From assembly GCF_014646335.1 (NCBI RefSeq), contig NZ_BMNG01000011.1, positions 330,858 to 394,857 of the forward strand: DNA of 64,000 nucleotides, read 5' to 3'. Positions 1-12,479 of this stretch are shown here, piece after piece. The notes under the pieces are model-generated. The model worked only from the letters and a program-made list of their open reading frames with translations, was not told the origin of the DNA and did no database searches. The DNA is from Streptomyces lasiicapitis (GTDB lineage: Bacteria; Actinomycetota; Actinomycetes; Streptomycetales; Streptomycetaceae). Both the position numbers and the translations under genes were made by a program. Position 1 is the first letter of the stretch, and every line of letters begins with the position of its first letter.

Positions 1-65
1 CGCAGCGCGACCAGCGCCCACCCCCGGCAACGCACAGACAAAGCCCCCCCCAAGGCGCCCCGCGA

Positions 66-1166
66 CTAGGAGGGCTTCTCCTCGAACGCCGGCAACGCAA
101 AGATCCTGACCTTCGCCTCATCGGACATGAGCTCCACCAACGGCAACACCAGGTCCCACAAATCCCGCTTCCCGACTTCACGCACGAGCGCGTCGAGCTC
201 GGCATCGGACAGCGCGGCCGCCCGCGAGGCGACAACCCGCCGGGACTCCTCCGGCAACACCTCCACAAGGGGCAGGAACTCCCCCCACAGCCCGGTGGCC
301 ACAACGGCGGGAACGACGCCGCCGAGGACATCGGCGTCCCGCAGGGCCGGCAGCCCCGCCACCACACGCAACTCCTCCTCCCCGAGCAGCGCGACCAACG
401 GCAGCAGCGACTCCCAGAGCCCCTGCCCGGCCACGGTCACGACGAGCGGGTCGAGGAGCTCGGCAGGCTGCGCGGCGGCGAGCGCGGCGATGCGCCCGCG
501 CTGCTGCCCCGTCACCATCCCGGCCACGGCCAGCGCTTCGGGCCACAGCCCCTCCCGGGCGGCGGTGGCGATGACGGCGGCGAGCCGTTCCTCGCCCATC
601 AACTCGACGATCTGCCCGAGCCGTTCGGGAATGTCGACGAAGAAGCCGGTGCGCAGCACCACCGCGTCGGAGACCTGCGGCAGGATCCGCCGCAGCGCGC
701 CGTCGCGCAGATGACCGACGAAGCGCCCCATGGTGACGTGGTCCTCGCGCTCGGCGAGGGCGACGGAGATGCGGACGAGGAGGTTCTCGTCGAGGCGGTC
801 GACGATGCCGCTGATCCGCCGCGGGTCGAGGTGCCCGCAGGACTCGGCGGTGAAGGACACCGGGAGCTTCTCGATGATGTCGGCGGCACGGGCGGGTTCG
901 AGGCGCCCGGCGACGGCGGCGGCGAGCCGGGGGCCCAGCGCCTTCTGGGAGATCGCGGCGGCCACCCCCGCGGGCACCAGCTTCGTCGCGGAGGCGATCC
1001 GGTCGAGCATCTCGGGCGCCCGGTCGTACAGCGCCGCGACGCACTCGGTACGGAAGCGGCGTACGTCATCGGCGGGCAGCGCCCCCAGGAACGCGAGCGC
1101 GTCGGGCTCGACGCCGAGGAGACGGGCGGTCTTCAGGGTCTCGGCCCTGCCGCGCAGCTTGTCCAT
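66..1166 (-). CDS. Hypothetical alpha-helical repeat protein, 366 aa
   Basis: I do not recognise a named family. The ATG start follows a GAGGACAGC ribosome site. The protein is Ala/Leu/Val-rich, has no signal peptide or membrane segment and should be cytoplasmic. Its second half is a regular repeat: Leu-Trp pairs fall at residues 207-208, 250-251, 293-294 and 336-337, exactly 43 residues apart, each followed by a helix of the type PLVxLL. The first half (about 60-150) has looser helical hairpins that recall the MgtE N-terminal superhelical domain. An alpha-solenoid used for protein binding is my inference. The start lies 18 bp after the stop of the small upstream gene, so the two are probably one operon. 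Confidence 0.7.
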   Translation of the reverse strand: MDKLRGRAETLKTARLLGVEPDALAFLGALPADDVRRFRTECVAALYDRAPEMLDRIASATKLVPAGVAAAISQKALGPRLAAAVAGRLEPARAADIIEKLPVSFTAESCGHLDPRRISGIVDRLDENLLVRISVALAEREDHVTMGRFVGHLRDGALRRILPQVSDAVVLRTGFFVDIPERLGQIVELMGEERLAAVIATAAREGLWPEALAVAGMVTGQQRGRIAALAAAQPAELLDPLVVTVAGQGLWESLLPLVALLGEEELRVVAGLPALRDADVLGGVVPAVVATGLWGEFLPLVEVLPEESRRVVASRAAALSDAELDALVREVGKRDLWDLVLPLVELMSDEAKVRIFALPAFEEKPS

Positions 1167-1184
1167 GCTGTCCTCGCCCCCGCC

Positions 1185-1403
1185 CTACCGGAAGAGAATC
1201 CGGCGTACGGGCCCGCGGGCCAGCGCGGGCACCAGCTTCAGGGCCTCCTCGGCCGCCTGGTTCAGGCCGGACGCCCGGCTCTCGCGCTCGTGGCGCAACG
1301 CGTCGGCGAGCAGCGCGAGTTGCTCGGGCGGCAGCCCGGCGAAGGACTCCGGGGGCCCGGCCCCCAGCTCCGTCGTCAGTTTCTCCAGTGCTTCGGTGCT
1401 CAC
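1185..1403 (-). CDS. Small hypothetical protein, 72 aa
   Basis: A short Leu/Ala/Glu-rich protein starting VSTEALEKL and ending GPVRRILFR. The GTG at 1403 is chosen because GGGAGG lies 5-6 bp upstream; the open frame runs further upstream to 1559, but that part would cross the terminator hairpin at 1526-1572. It is entirely helical in composition and without a signal or membrane segment. It lies directly upstream of the repeat protein ending at 66 and is probably cotranscribed with it. The function is unknown. Confidence 0.6.
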   Translation of the reverse strand: MSTEALEKLTTELGAGPPESFAGLPPEQLALLADALRHERESRASGLNQAAEEALKLVPALARGPVRRILFR

Positions 1404-1453
1404 GGGACCTCCCGGGGGTGCGCCGGTCTTGGAGGTCCCGAGAGTGGAGCGAA

Positions 1454-1470
1454 ATTGAATAATAGTCAAT
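1454..1470 (-). promoter_or_regulatory. AT-rich promoter-like patch
   Basis: An AT-rich island in otherwise very GC-rich DNA, about 50 bp upstream of the 72-aa gene. It holds the inverted repeat ATTGA/TCAAT separated by 7 bases, and on the minus strand a TTGACT hexamer that could be a -35 box. The -10 box is not clear. Confidence 0.3.
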
Positions 1471-1525
1471 AGCGGTGGCGGAGCAAGCCGAGCAAACGGA
1501 ACGGCGCAAACGGAAGACAGAAGAA

Positions 1526-1572
1526 GGGGGTACGGGGGGTGTGCCGTACCCCGGCACACCCCCCGTACCCCC
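1526..1572 (-). terminator. Strong hairpin ending the ABC importer operon
   Basis: A perfect 21-bp inverted repeat (1526-1546 with 1552-1572) with a 5-base loop, lying 10 bp past the stop of the last permease gene. On the minus strand it is followed by a pyrimidine-rich run starting CTTCTTCTG. It separates the importer operon from the two hypotheticals on its left. Confidence 0.85.
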
Positions 1573-1581
1573 CGACAGGCG

Positions 1582-2415
1582 TCAGCCCTTGACGGCCCCC
1601 GCCGCCAGACCCGAACCGAGCCTGCGGTGCACGACCACGAAGAAGAGCATGACGGGCACCGTGACCAGCGTGGAGCTGGCCATGACGGGCCCCCAGGACG
1701 TGGTGTTCTCCCCGAAGAACTGGAAGATGCCCACCGCCGCCGTGTACTTGTCGTTGCCCTTCATGAAGGTGTACGCGAAGACGAACTCGTTCCACGCGGT
1801 GATGAAGGCGAAGATCGAGGTCGCGACGAGGCCGGGCGCGACCAGCGGAAGCAGCACCGACCAGAACATCCGGAACCAGGAGGCACCGTCGATGTACGCG
1901 GCCTCCTCGACCTCCTTGGGCACCGCCGCGACGAACCCGCGCAGGGTCCAGATCGCGAACGGCAGCGACAGGGCGATGTACACGATCGACAGGCCGAGCA
2001 GCGAGTTGAGCATCTCGTAGTCCCGCATCTGGATGAACAGCGGGATGACGAGGGCCTCAAGGGGCACCATCTGCACGATCAGGACCATGATCAGCACGGA
2101 GGTGCGGAACTTGAACTTGAAGCGGGCCACCGCGATCGCCGCGAACAGCGAGAGCAGCGCCGCCGCCAGGATCGTGGCGATGCCGACGATGGCCGAATTC
2201 AGCAGGTACTGGCCGAAGTTGCCCCGGTCGAAGACGAAGTCGAAGTGCTCGAAGCTGATGCCGCTCGGCAGCAGGTCCGAGCCGCGGGTGAGCGCCTTCG
2301 GGTCGAGCGCGGTGGAGACCATCCAGTAGACGGGGAAGAGGGTGAAGACGAGCAGGGCCGCCACGGAGAGCGGCAGGCCGATGCGCGCGGCGAGCGAGGG
2401 TCGTCGGGTACTCAC
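1582..2415 (-). CDS. Sugar ABC transporter permease (MalG-type)
   Basis: A 277-aa inner-membrane permease of the MalG/CUT1 class. It begins VSTRRPSLAARIG, has an N-terminal membrane helix followed by a block of about five more, and carries the EAA loop that contacts the ATPase (EEAAYIDGASWFRMFWSVLLP). The GTG at 2415 overlaps the stop of the partner permease gene by 4 bases (GTGA), which fixes the start. No ATPase gene is present, as is common in Streptomyces, where the shared MsiK ATPase serves many CUT1 importers. The substrate cannot be read from the sequence. Confidence 0.92.
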   Translation of the reverse strand: MSTRRPSLAARIGLPLSVAALLVFTLFPVYWMVSTALDPKALTRGSDLLPSGISFEHFDFVFDRGNFGQYLLNSAIVGIATILAAALLSLFAAIAVARFKFKFRTSVLIMVLIVQMVPLEALVIPLFIQMRDYEMLNSLLGLSIVYIALSLPFAIWTLRGFVAAVPKEVEEAAYIDGASWFRMFWSVLLPLVAPGLVATSIFAFITAWNEFVFAYTFMKGNDKYTAAVGIFQFFGENTTSWGPVMASSTLVTVPVMLFFVVVHRRLGSGLAAGAVKG

Positions 2416-3422
2416 AGGTCCTCCCCCCCCTGCCGGAACAGTGTCCGGATGTAGACGATGGTGATCGCGAGCAGCAGCAGCGTCAGGAGGACGGCCGCCG
2501 CGGCGCCCGCGCCGTAGTCGTTCTTGGCGAACGCCTCGATGTAGGAGTACACGCCGAGGTTGTAGACGTCCGGGTTGGAGCCGCTGCCTCCCGGCATCAG
2601 GAAGACCTGGGTGAAGACCTTGAAGTCCCAGATGGTGGAGAGGATGGTCACCACCAGGAAGACGGGCTTGATGGTCGGCACGGTGATCTTCCAGAACCGC
2701 TGCCAGGCGTTGGCACCGTCGATCTCCCCTGCCTCGTACAGCTCCTTGGGAATCGTCAGGAGCCCCGCGAGGACGGTGATCGCCACGAACGGGAAGCCGT
2801 GGTGCACGACGTTGATCGTGGCGATGCCGTAGAACGGCAGCCGCTCGGTGAACCAGTTGGTGGTCTCGGCGTCGATCAGGCCCATGGAGTCGGCGAGCTG
2901 GCTGAACATGCCGTCCTCCGGCGAGAACAGCCAGATCCATACGTACGTCCCGGTCACCGCGGGCATCGCCCAGGCGGCCAGGATCGACACGGAGCAGATC
3001 AGCTTCCACGTCGGGCCGAGGCGGTTGAGGAGCAGCGCCACGGCCGTGCCGAGGGCGACGGTCAGGCCGACGCAGGCGAACGCGAAGAACACCGTGTTGG
3101 GCAGGACCGTCTTCCACAGCAGATCGCTGGTCAGCAGGTCCTTGTAGTGGTCGAAGCCGGTGAAGGTGGCTTCGCCGCCGCCGAACTTGACCTTGTAGTC
3201 CTGCATCGACAGCTTGCCGACCTGGATCAGCGGCCACAGCAGCAGACCGGCGAGCACGATCAGTGAGGGGGCGAGCAGGAGCCAGGGGCGGGTGAGGGTG
3301 GTGAGCTTCTTGCGGCGGCGCGCAGGCTCACCGTCGTCGGACGGGTGGGAGCGAAGGCTCGAAGAGCCGGAGGAACCGTCCTTCGAGCCGTCGCTGACGA
3401 GCATGTCTTTCACGTTGGTCAC
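2412..3422 (-). CDS. Sugar ABC transporter permease (MalF-type)
   Basis: A 336-aa MalF-type permease. A hydrophilic, Ser/Asp/Arg-rich N-terminus of about 45 residues precedes the first membrane helix (PWLLLAPSLIVLAGLLLWP). A large extracellular loop and further helices follow, with the EAA motif EAGEIDGANAWQRFWKITVP in the last third. The GTG at 3422 is used; GTG at 3413 and ATG at 3404 are possible alternatives. It sits 15 bp after the binding-protein gene and overlaps the next permease by 4 bp, so the three genes form one operon. Together with the MalG-type subunit it forms the translocation channel. Confidence 0.92.
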   Translation of the reverse strand: MTNVKDMLVSDGSKDGSSGSSSLRSHPSDDGEPARRRKKLTTLTRPWLLLAPSLIVLAGLLLWPLIQVGKLSMQDYKVKFGGGEATFTGFDHYKDLLTSDLLWKTVLPNTVFFAFACVGLTVALGTAVALLLNRLGPTWKLICSVSILAAWAMPAVTGTYVWIWLFSPEDGMFSQLADSMGLIDAETTNWFTERLPFYGIATINVVHHGFPFVAITVLAGLLTIPKELYEAGEIDGANAWQRFWKITVPTIKPVFLVVTILSTIWDFKVFTQVFLMPGGSGSNPDVYNLGVYSYIEAFAKNDYGAGAAAAVLLTLLLLAITIVYIRTLFRQGGEDL

Positions 3423-3437
3423 TCGTCCCTGTGATGC

Positions 3438-4748
3438 CTACTTGTCCTTGGCGAAGATCTCGTCCATGTCCTTGGCCGCCTTGTCCGCAGCGTCCTTCAC
3501 GGACGACTTGCCGGTGAGGATCGACTGGACCATGCCGGTGACGACCTGCGAGGCCTGGATCTCGCCGTACGCCTTGGTCTTGGGCACCGTGGCGCCGGCC
3601 TCGATCATCTGCTTCGCGAACGGCTCGACCAGCGGGTCCTTCTGGCCCTCGATCTTCTTCAGCTCGGAGTTCTGGCCGGGGAAGTAGTTGGTCTGCTTGG
3701 CCCACTTCGCGGCGAACTCACCGGTGGTCATCATCTTGACCAGCTCCCAGCCGAGTTCCTTCTTGTCCGTGTTGAACGTGGACAGGTAGGAGCCGCCGAG
3801 GAAGGACTTGCTCATCCCGCCGGTCTCGCCCGGGATCGGGACGGCGCCGAGCTTGCCCTTGAGCTTGGGGTTCGCGTCGGTGATGGCCTTCGGGGTCCAG
3901 TTGCCGCCGATCGCCATGGCGATCTGGCTCTTGTTCCAGGCGTCGCCGACCTCCTTCTCGGTCCAGGTGTTCACCTTGGCCGGGGAGACCTTGTCCTTGG
4001 TGGCGAGGCCGGTGTAGAACTCGATGCCCTTGATCGCCTCGGGCGAGTTGATGGCGGACTTCCACTGGTCGCCGTCCTGCGTGGCGAGTTCACCGCCGGC
4101 GCCCCAGATGAAGGGGGTCGCGAACATCTCCGCGCCGCCCGCCACCGGGAACGGGATCAGCCCCGGCTCCTTGTCCTTCAGCGTCTTCGCCGTGGCCTGG
4201 AGCTCCTTCCAGGTCGTCGGCGGCTTCAGCTTGTGCTTCTCGAAGATGTCCTTGCGGTAGACGATGGACCGCACGCCCGCGTACCACGGCATGCCGTACT
4301 GCTTGCCGTCCAGCGTGCCGGCGTCCTTCAGGCCCTCGACGAGGTCGCCTGCGAGGCCCGACTTCTTGACGTCGTCCGTCACGTCGACGAGCGCCTCGGT
4401 CTCCGCGAACTGCGGCACCCACGTCGTGCCGACCTCCGCGACGTCGGGGACCTGGTCCTCGCCGCCCTCGATGGCCGTCGTGAACTTCTTCTGGGCGGTG
4501 GCCCACTGCTGGTACTCGACCTTGATCTTGGCGCCGGTCTTCTTCTCGAAGGCCGCGCCGACCTCCTTGAAGAAGGGCCGGGGGTCGGGGTTGGTGCCCT
4601 CCATGATCCACACGGTGAGCGTCTTGCCCTTGCCCTCGACCTTGCCGCCGTTGTCGCCGCTGTCGCCGCCGTCATCGCCGCCGCACGCGGTTGCGGTCAG
4701 ACCGAGCGTCAAGGCGATACAACCTGCCGCGATGACACGTCGCTTCAT
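3438..4748 (-). CDS. Sugar-binding lipoprotein of an ABC importer
   Basis: A 436-aa extracellular solute-binding protein (SBP family 1). The N-terminus MKRRVIAAGCIALTLGLTATAC is a lipoprotein signal with the likely lipidated Cys22, followed by a Gly/Asp-rich flexible linker. The mature protein shows typical features of the family, such as LTVWIMEGTNPDPRPFFKEV near the start and an aromatic-rich C-terminal lobe. It is the first gene of the importer operon. A palindrome resembling a DasR operator lies about 58 bp upstream of the start, which would suggest an amino-sugar or chito-oligosaccharide link; the substrate itself is not known. Confidence 0.9.
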   Translation of the reverse strand: MKRRVIAAGCIALTLGLTATACGGDDGGDSGDNGGKVEGKGKTLTVWIMEGTNPDPRPFFKEVGAAFEKKTGAKIKVEYQQWATAQKKFTTAIEGGEDQVPDVAEVGTTWVPQFAETEALVDVTDDVKKSGLAGDLVEGLKDAGTLDGKQYGMPWYAGVRSIVYRKDIFEKHKLKPPTTWKELQATAKTLKDKEPGLIPFPVAGGAEMFATPFIWGAGGELATQDGDQWKSAINSPEAIKGIEFYTGLATKDKVSPAKVNTWTEKEVGDAWNKSQIAMAIGGNWTPKAITDANPKLKGKLGAVPIPGETGGMSKSFLGGSYLSTFNTDKKELGWELVKMMTTGEFAAKWAKQTNYFPGQNSELKKIEGQKDPLVEPFAKQMIEAGATVPKTKAYGEIQASQVVTGMVQSILTGKSSVKDAADKAAKDMDEIFAKDK

Positions 4749-4805
4749 GCCGGCCCCCTTAAGGTTCCTTTGGTGAGAGCGATTCTGGTCACACAGAGTG
4801 TGGGC

Positions 4806-4815
4806 GGTCTAGACC
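4806..4815. promoter_or_regulatory. GGTCTAGACC palindrome, DasR/GntR-type operator candidate
   Basis: A perfect 10-bp palindrome between the gltD terminator and the importer binding-protein gene. It is identical to the core of the DasR responsive element of Streptomyces (consensus ACTGGTCTAGACCAGT), but the outer bases differ (CGGTCTAGACCC). It lies 58 bp upstream of the ATG, a plausible repressor position. Confidence 0.5.
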
Positions 4816-4943
4816 CTTTCGGCGAAGCGGCCGAACCGTAATCACCGTTGCGCGCTGCGCTACGGGGTGCAACCGCCGTTGCGGACGGCGCAATCCCATG
4901 CTCCCGACCGTGCGCTCTCGTGCTCCCGCGGCGCCGGGCAAGC

Positions 4944-4993
4944 AAAACGCGACGCCCACCCAGTGTCCGGTCGGGGACAAGGCAGGCGTCGCG
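4944..4993 (-). terminator. Rho-independent terminator of gltBD
   Basis: The arms CGCGACGCC (4948-4956) and GGCGTCGCG (4985-4993) are perfect. A nested TGTCC/GGACA stem lies inside them. On the minus strand the hairpin is followed by TTTTGCT. It lies 47 bp past the gltD stop. Confidence 0.75.
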
Positions 4994-5039
4994 CCAGTTC
5001 CGTACGCCGTTGTACGGGACGTTTGTGGGGCCGTACGGA

Positions 5040-6492
5040 TTACACCGTCAGCGCCCGGTCGGTCGGGCGAATGGGCGAGGGAAGATCACTCGCACCGGTG
5101 AGGAAGCGGTCCACGCCGCGTGCGGCGGAGCGGCCCTCGGCGATCGCCCAGACGATGAGGGACTGGCCGCGGCCCGCGTCACCGGCGACGAAGACACCGG
5201 GGACGTTCGTCTGGAACTCGCCGTCGCGGGCGACGTTGCCGCGCGCGTCGAGGTCGAGCCCGAACTGGTCCACCATGCCGTTCTCACGGTCCGTGCCGGT
5301 GAAGCCCATGGCGAGGGTGACGAGCTGGGCGGGGATGCGCCGCTCCGTGCCGGGCTTCTGGGTGAGCTTGCCGTCCACGAACTCGACCTCGACGAGGTGC
5401 AGGAACTGCACGTTCCCGTCCTCGTCGCCCTCGAAGTGGGTGGTCGAGACGGAGTAGACGCGCTCGCCGCCCTCCTCGTGGGCCGAGGTGACCTTGTAGA
5501 GCATGGGGAAGGTCGGCCAGGGCTGGCCGGGGGCCCGGTCCTCGCCCGGCTGCGGCATGATCTCCAGCTGGGTGACGGAGGCCGCGCCCTGCCGGTGGGC
5601 GGTGCCCACGCAGTCCGCGCCGGTGTCGCCGCCGCCGATGACGACGACGTGCTTGCCCTCGGCGGAGACGGGCGTGGTGACGTAGTCGCCCTCCTGCACC
5701 TTGTTGGCGAGCGGCAGGTACTCCATCGCCTGGTAGACGCCCTTGAGTTCGCGGCCCGGGACGGGCAGGTCGCGGGCGGTGGTGGCGCCCGCCGCGATGA
5801 CCACGGCGTCGTAGCGCTTGCGGAGCTTCGCCGCGTCGATGTCGCGGCCGATCTCCACGCCGGTGCGGAACTTGGTGCCCTCCGCGCGCATCTGCTCGAT
5901 GCGGCGGTTGATGTGCCGCTTCTCCATCTTGAACTCGGGGATGCCGTAGCGGAGCAGGCCGCCGATGCGGTCGGCGCGCTCGTACACGGCGACCGTGTGT
6001 CCTGCCCGGGTGAGCTGCTGGGCGGCGGCGAGGCCCGCCGGGCCCGAGCCGATCACGGCGACGGTCTTGCCGGACAGGCGCTCCGGCGCCTGCGGCGCCA
6101 CGTCACCGGTCTCCCACGCCTTGTCGATGATGGAGACTTCGACGTTCTTGATGGTGACGGCGGGCTGGTTGATGCCGAGCACGCACGCCGCCTCGCAGGG
6201 GGCGGGGCACAGGCGCCCTGTGAACTCCGGGAAGTTGTTCGTGGCGTGCAGCCGCTCCTGGGCCGCCGACCAGTCCTCGCGGTACGCGTAGTCGTTCCAC
6301 TCGGGGATGAGGTTCCCGAGCGGACAGCCGTTGTGGCAGAACGGGATGCCGCAGTCCATGCAGCGCGAGGCCTGCTTGGAGATGATCGGAAGGAGCGAGC
6401 CGGGAACGTAGACCTCGTTCCAGTCCCGCACCCGCTCGCCGACCGGGCGGGTCTCGGCGACCTCGCGGCCGTGGTTCAGGAAGCCCTTGGGA

Positions 6493-6500
<8 letters not shown>
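5040..6500 (-). CDS. gltD: Glutamate synthase (NADPH) small subunit
   Basis: A 486-aa beta subunit of glutamate synthase. It takes electrons from NADPH through FAD and passes them to the large subunit, which makes glutamate from glutamine and 2-oxoglutarate. Cys47, 50, 55 and 59 and Cys98, 102 and 106 are the iron-sulphur ligands. GSGPAG at 151-156 is the FAD-binding Rossmann motif and GGGDTG at 289-294 the NADPH one. The ATG overlaps the 3' end of gltB by 8 bp, so the two are translationally coupled. It is full length for the family. Confidence 0.97.
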
Positions 6501-11073
<4,573 letters not shown>

Positions 11074-11415
11074 CGGCACTCCCGTCGTCGTGATGGGGGC
11101 AACCTCCCGGGCGTTCAAGGGGCTCCGGGGGCGCGAGCGGCGATAGGGACGACGTTGGCCCTGGCTAAATTTCGTGCAGGTTACATGATGGCCCGCTTCT
11201 CGAAAAGCGGATACTTCATTCCAACATGTGGACAGCGCTCTAGGGGGTGAAGAGCGGCGCGGAAGGGACCCGAGCGGACAGATCGGTGGCCGCGGGCCCG
11301 GAGCGCCGCAGGCATCATTGCCCGCAGCGCTTACGGCTCATGCCCAGCGGTCAACGAATCGAAACCGCACGGTAACGACTACTTATGCAGAATCCTGCAT
11401 ACACCTGCAAGAGCC
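11074..11415. other. gltB upstream region (342 bp, no gene)
   Basis: This stretch lies between the gltB start and the stop of the VIT-type gene, both on the minus strand, and must carry the gltB promoter. It holds a perfect 6-bp hairpin CCGCTT/AAGCGG around CTCGAA (11193-11210) about 120 bp upstream of gltB, some AT-rich patches (TAAATTT near 11167), and the inverted repeat listed at 11384-11401. I see no clear -35/-10 pair and no coding sequence. Confidence 0.5.
11384..11401. promoter_or_regulatory. 18-bp inverted repeat resembling an ARG box
   Basis: TATGCAG and CTGCATA are perfect arms around AATC. Set against the general ARG box (TNTGNAT-4-ATNCANA), each arm has one mismatch, at the innermost base. 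It lies about 310 bp upstream of gltB and 14 bp past the stop of the VIT-type gene, so a weak terminator for the latter is an alternative; no T-run follows it on the minus strand. Confidence 0.35.
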
Positions 11416-12147
11416 TTATCCTACGGCCGTCCCGAACACACTGCCCAGGGCGTACGTCACACCCGCCGCGGCACCGCCCAGGGCGAGCTGCCGCAGCCCG
11501 CTGAACCACCAGGACCGCGCGGTCACCTTCGCCACGACCGCACCACACGCGAAGAGCCCGATCAGCGCGAGGATCAGCGCGGGCCACAGGGCGCTCGCGC
11601 CGAGCAGATACGGCAGCACGGGGAGCAGCGCGCCGAGCGCGAACGCCCCGAAGGAGGACACCGCGGCGACCAGCGGCGAGGGCAGGTCGCCCGGGTCGAT
11701 GCCGAGCTCCTCGCGGGCGTGGATCTCCAGCGCCTGCTCGGGGTCCTGGGACAACTGCCGGGCGACCTCACCGGCCAGCTCCGGCTCGACGCCACGCGAC
11801 ACGTACAGCGCGGCCAGCTCCCGCTCCTCGTCCTTGGGGTGCTTGCGCAACTCCCGGCGCTCCACGTCGAGTTCGGCCTCGACCAGCTCGCGCTGCGACG
11901 CGACGGAGGTGTACTCGCCCGCGGCCATCGAGAAGGCACCGGCCGCGAGCCCGGCGAGGCCGGTGATGACGATGGTCTCCCGCGACACCGCCCCGCCCGC
12001 GACACCGGTCATCAGGGCGAGGTTGGACACGAGGCCGTCCATGGCGCCGAAGACGGCGGGGCGCAGCCAGCCGCCGTTGACGTCCCGGTGGGTGTGGTTG
12101 TCCCGGTGCGCCTCATGCAGCGGGGCCTCGGTCTCAATGATCGCCAT
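11416..12147 (-). CDS. VIT1/CCC1-type metal transporter
   Basis: A 243-aa membrane protein of the VIT1/CCC1 family, which move iron or manganese across membranes. The N-terminal HRDNHTHRDVNGGWLRPAVFGAMDGLVSNLAL carries the conserved first membrane helix with Asp and Met residues on the transport path. The segment AAGEYTSVASQRELVEAELDVER marks the cytoplasmic metal-binding helices, and three C-terminal helices follow. I chose the ATG at 12147 (MAIIETEAPLHE); the open frame extends 12 codons further to 12183. GGAGGAAGAG lies upstream, a little far. It is a single gene, divergent from the hydrolase operon. Confidence 0.85.
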   Translation of the reverse strand: MAIIETEAPLHEAHRDNHTHRDVNGGWLRPAVFGAMDGLVSNLALMTGVAGGAVSRETIVITGLAGLAAGAFSMAAGEYTSVASQRELVEAELDVERRELRKHPKDEERELAALYVSRGVEPELAGEVARQLSQDPEQALEIHAREELGIDPGDLPSPLVAAVSSFGAFALGALLPVLPYLLGASALWPALILALIGLFACGAVVAKVTARSWWFSGLRQLALGGAAAGVTYALGSVFGTAVG

Positions 12148-12479
12148 GACGGAAAACTCTTCCTCCCACTCGGACGGGGGCACACGTCACCCGTGTACGG
12201 AGCGTTCCGGCCCCGGTCCCTCCCCCTCGGACACTCTCGAAAGTACGCGCGAAAAATCTTGCCCGCCAGCAAGGAAGGCCGTACTTACCTGCGAAAACGC
12301 GCCTCGACGACCCTCGCGCGGACCACCCCGCGACGCCCTGCGCAAAGCCCCGCACCGAGCCTCGCCGTCATGCCGAAGGGGTGACGCTGAGCGCAGGGAT
12401 GCTCACATGAGTGCCGTCGCGTGGCAGGGATGGTCCAACGCACTGCAACCCGGCAGTGGCGTGACAGGGAGGCACGGCA
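12148..12479. other. Divergent intergenic region upstream of the hydrolase operon
   Basis: 332 bp between the VIT-type gene (minus) and the seven-gene operon (plus). It contains an AT-richer patch around 12245-12300 (GCGAAAA occurs twice, near 12249 and 12292), an interrupted CGTCA/TGACG pair near 12367-12388, and the palindrome at 12441-12458. No gene is seen. Confidence 0.5.
12441..12458. promoter_or_regulatory. CACTGC-6-GCAGTG palindrome, operator candidate
   Basis: A perfect inverted repeat of two 6-bp arms around AACCCG, ending 21 bp before the TTG start of the first hydrolase gene and just upstream of its GGGAGG ribosome site. This is a repressor-like position. No regulator gene is linked, so the protein that would bind is unknown. 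Confidence 0.35.

Noticed and set aside
1..65. Part of a gene at the left edge
   Set aside because: No frame with coding character reaches the edge in the first 65 bases; it appears to be downstream intergenic DNA.
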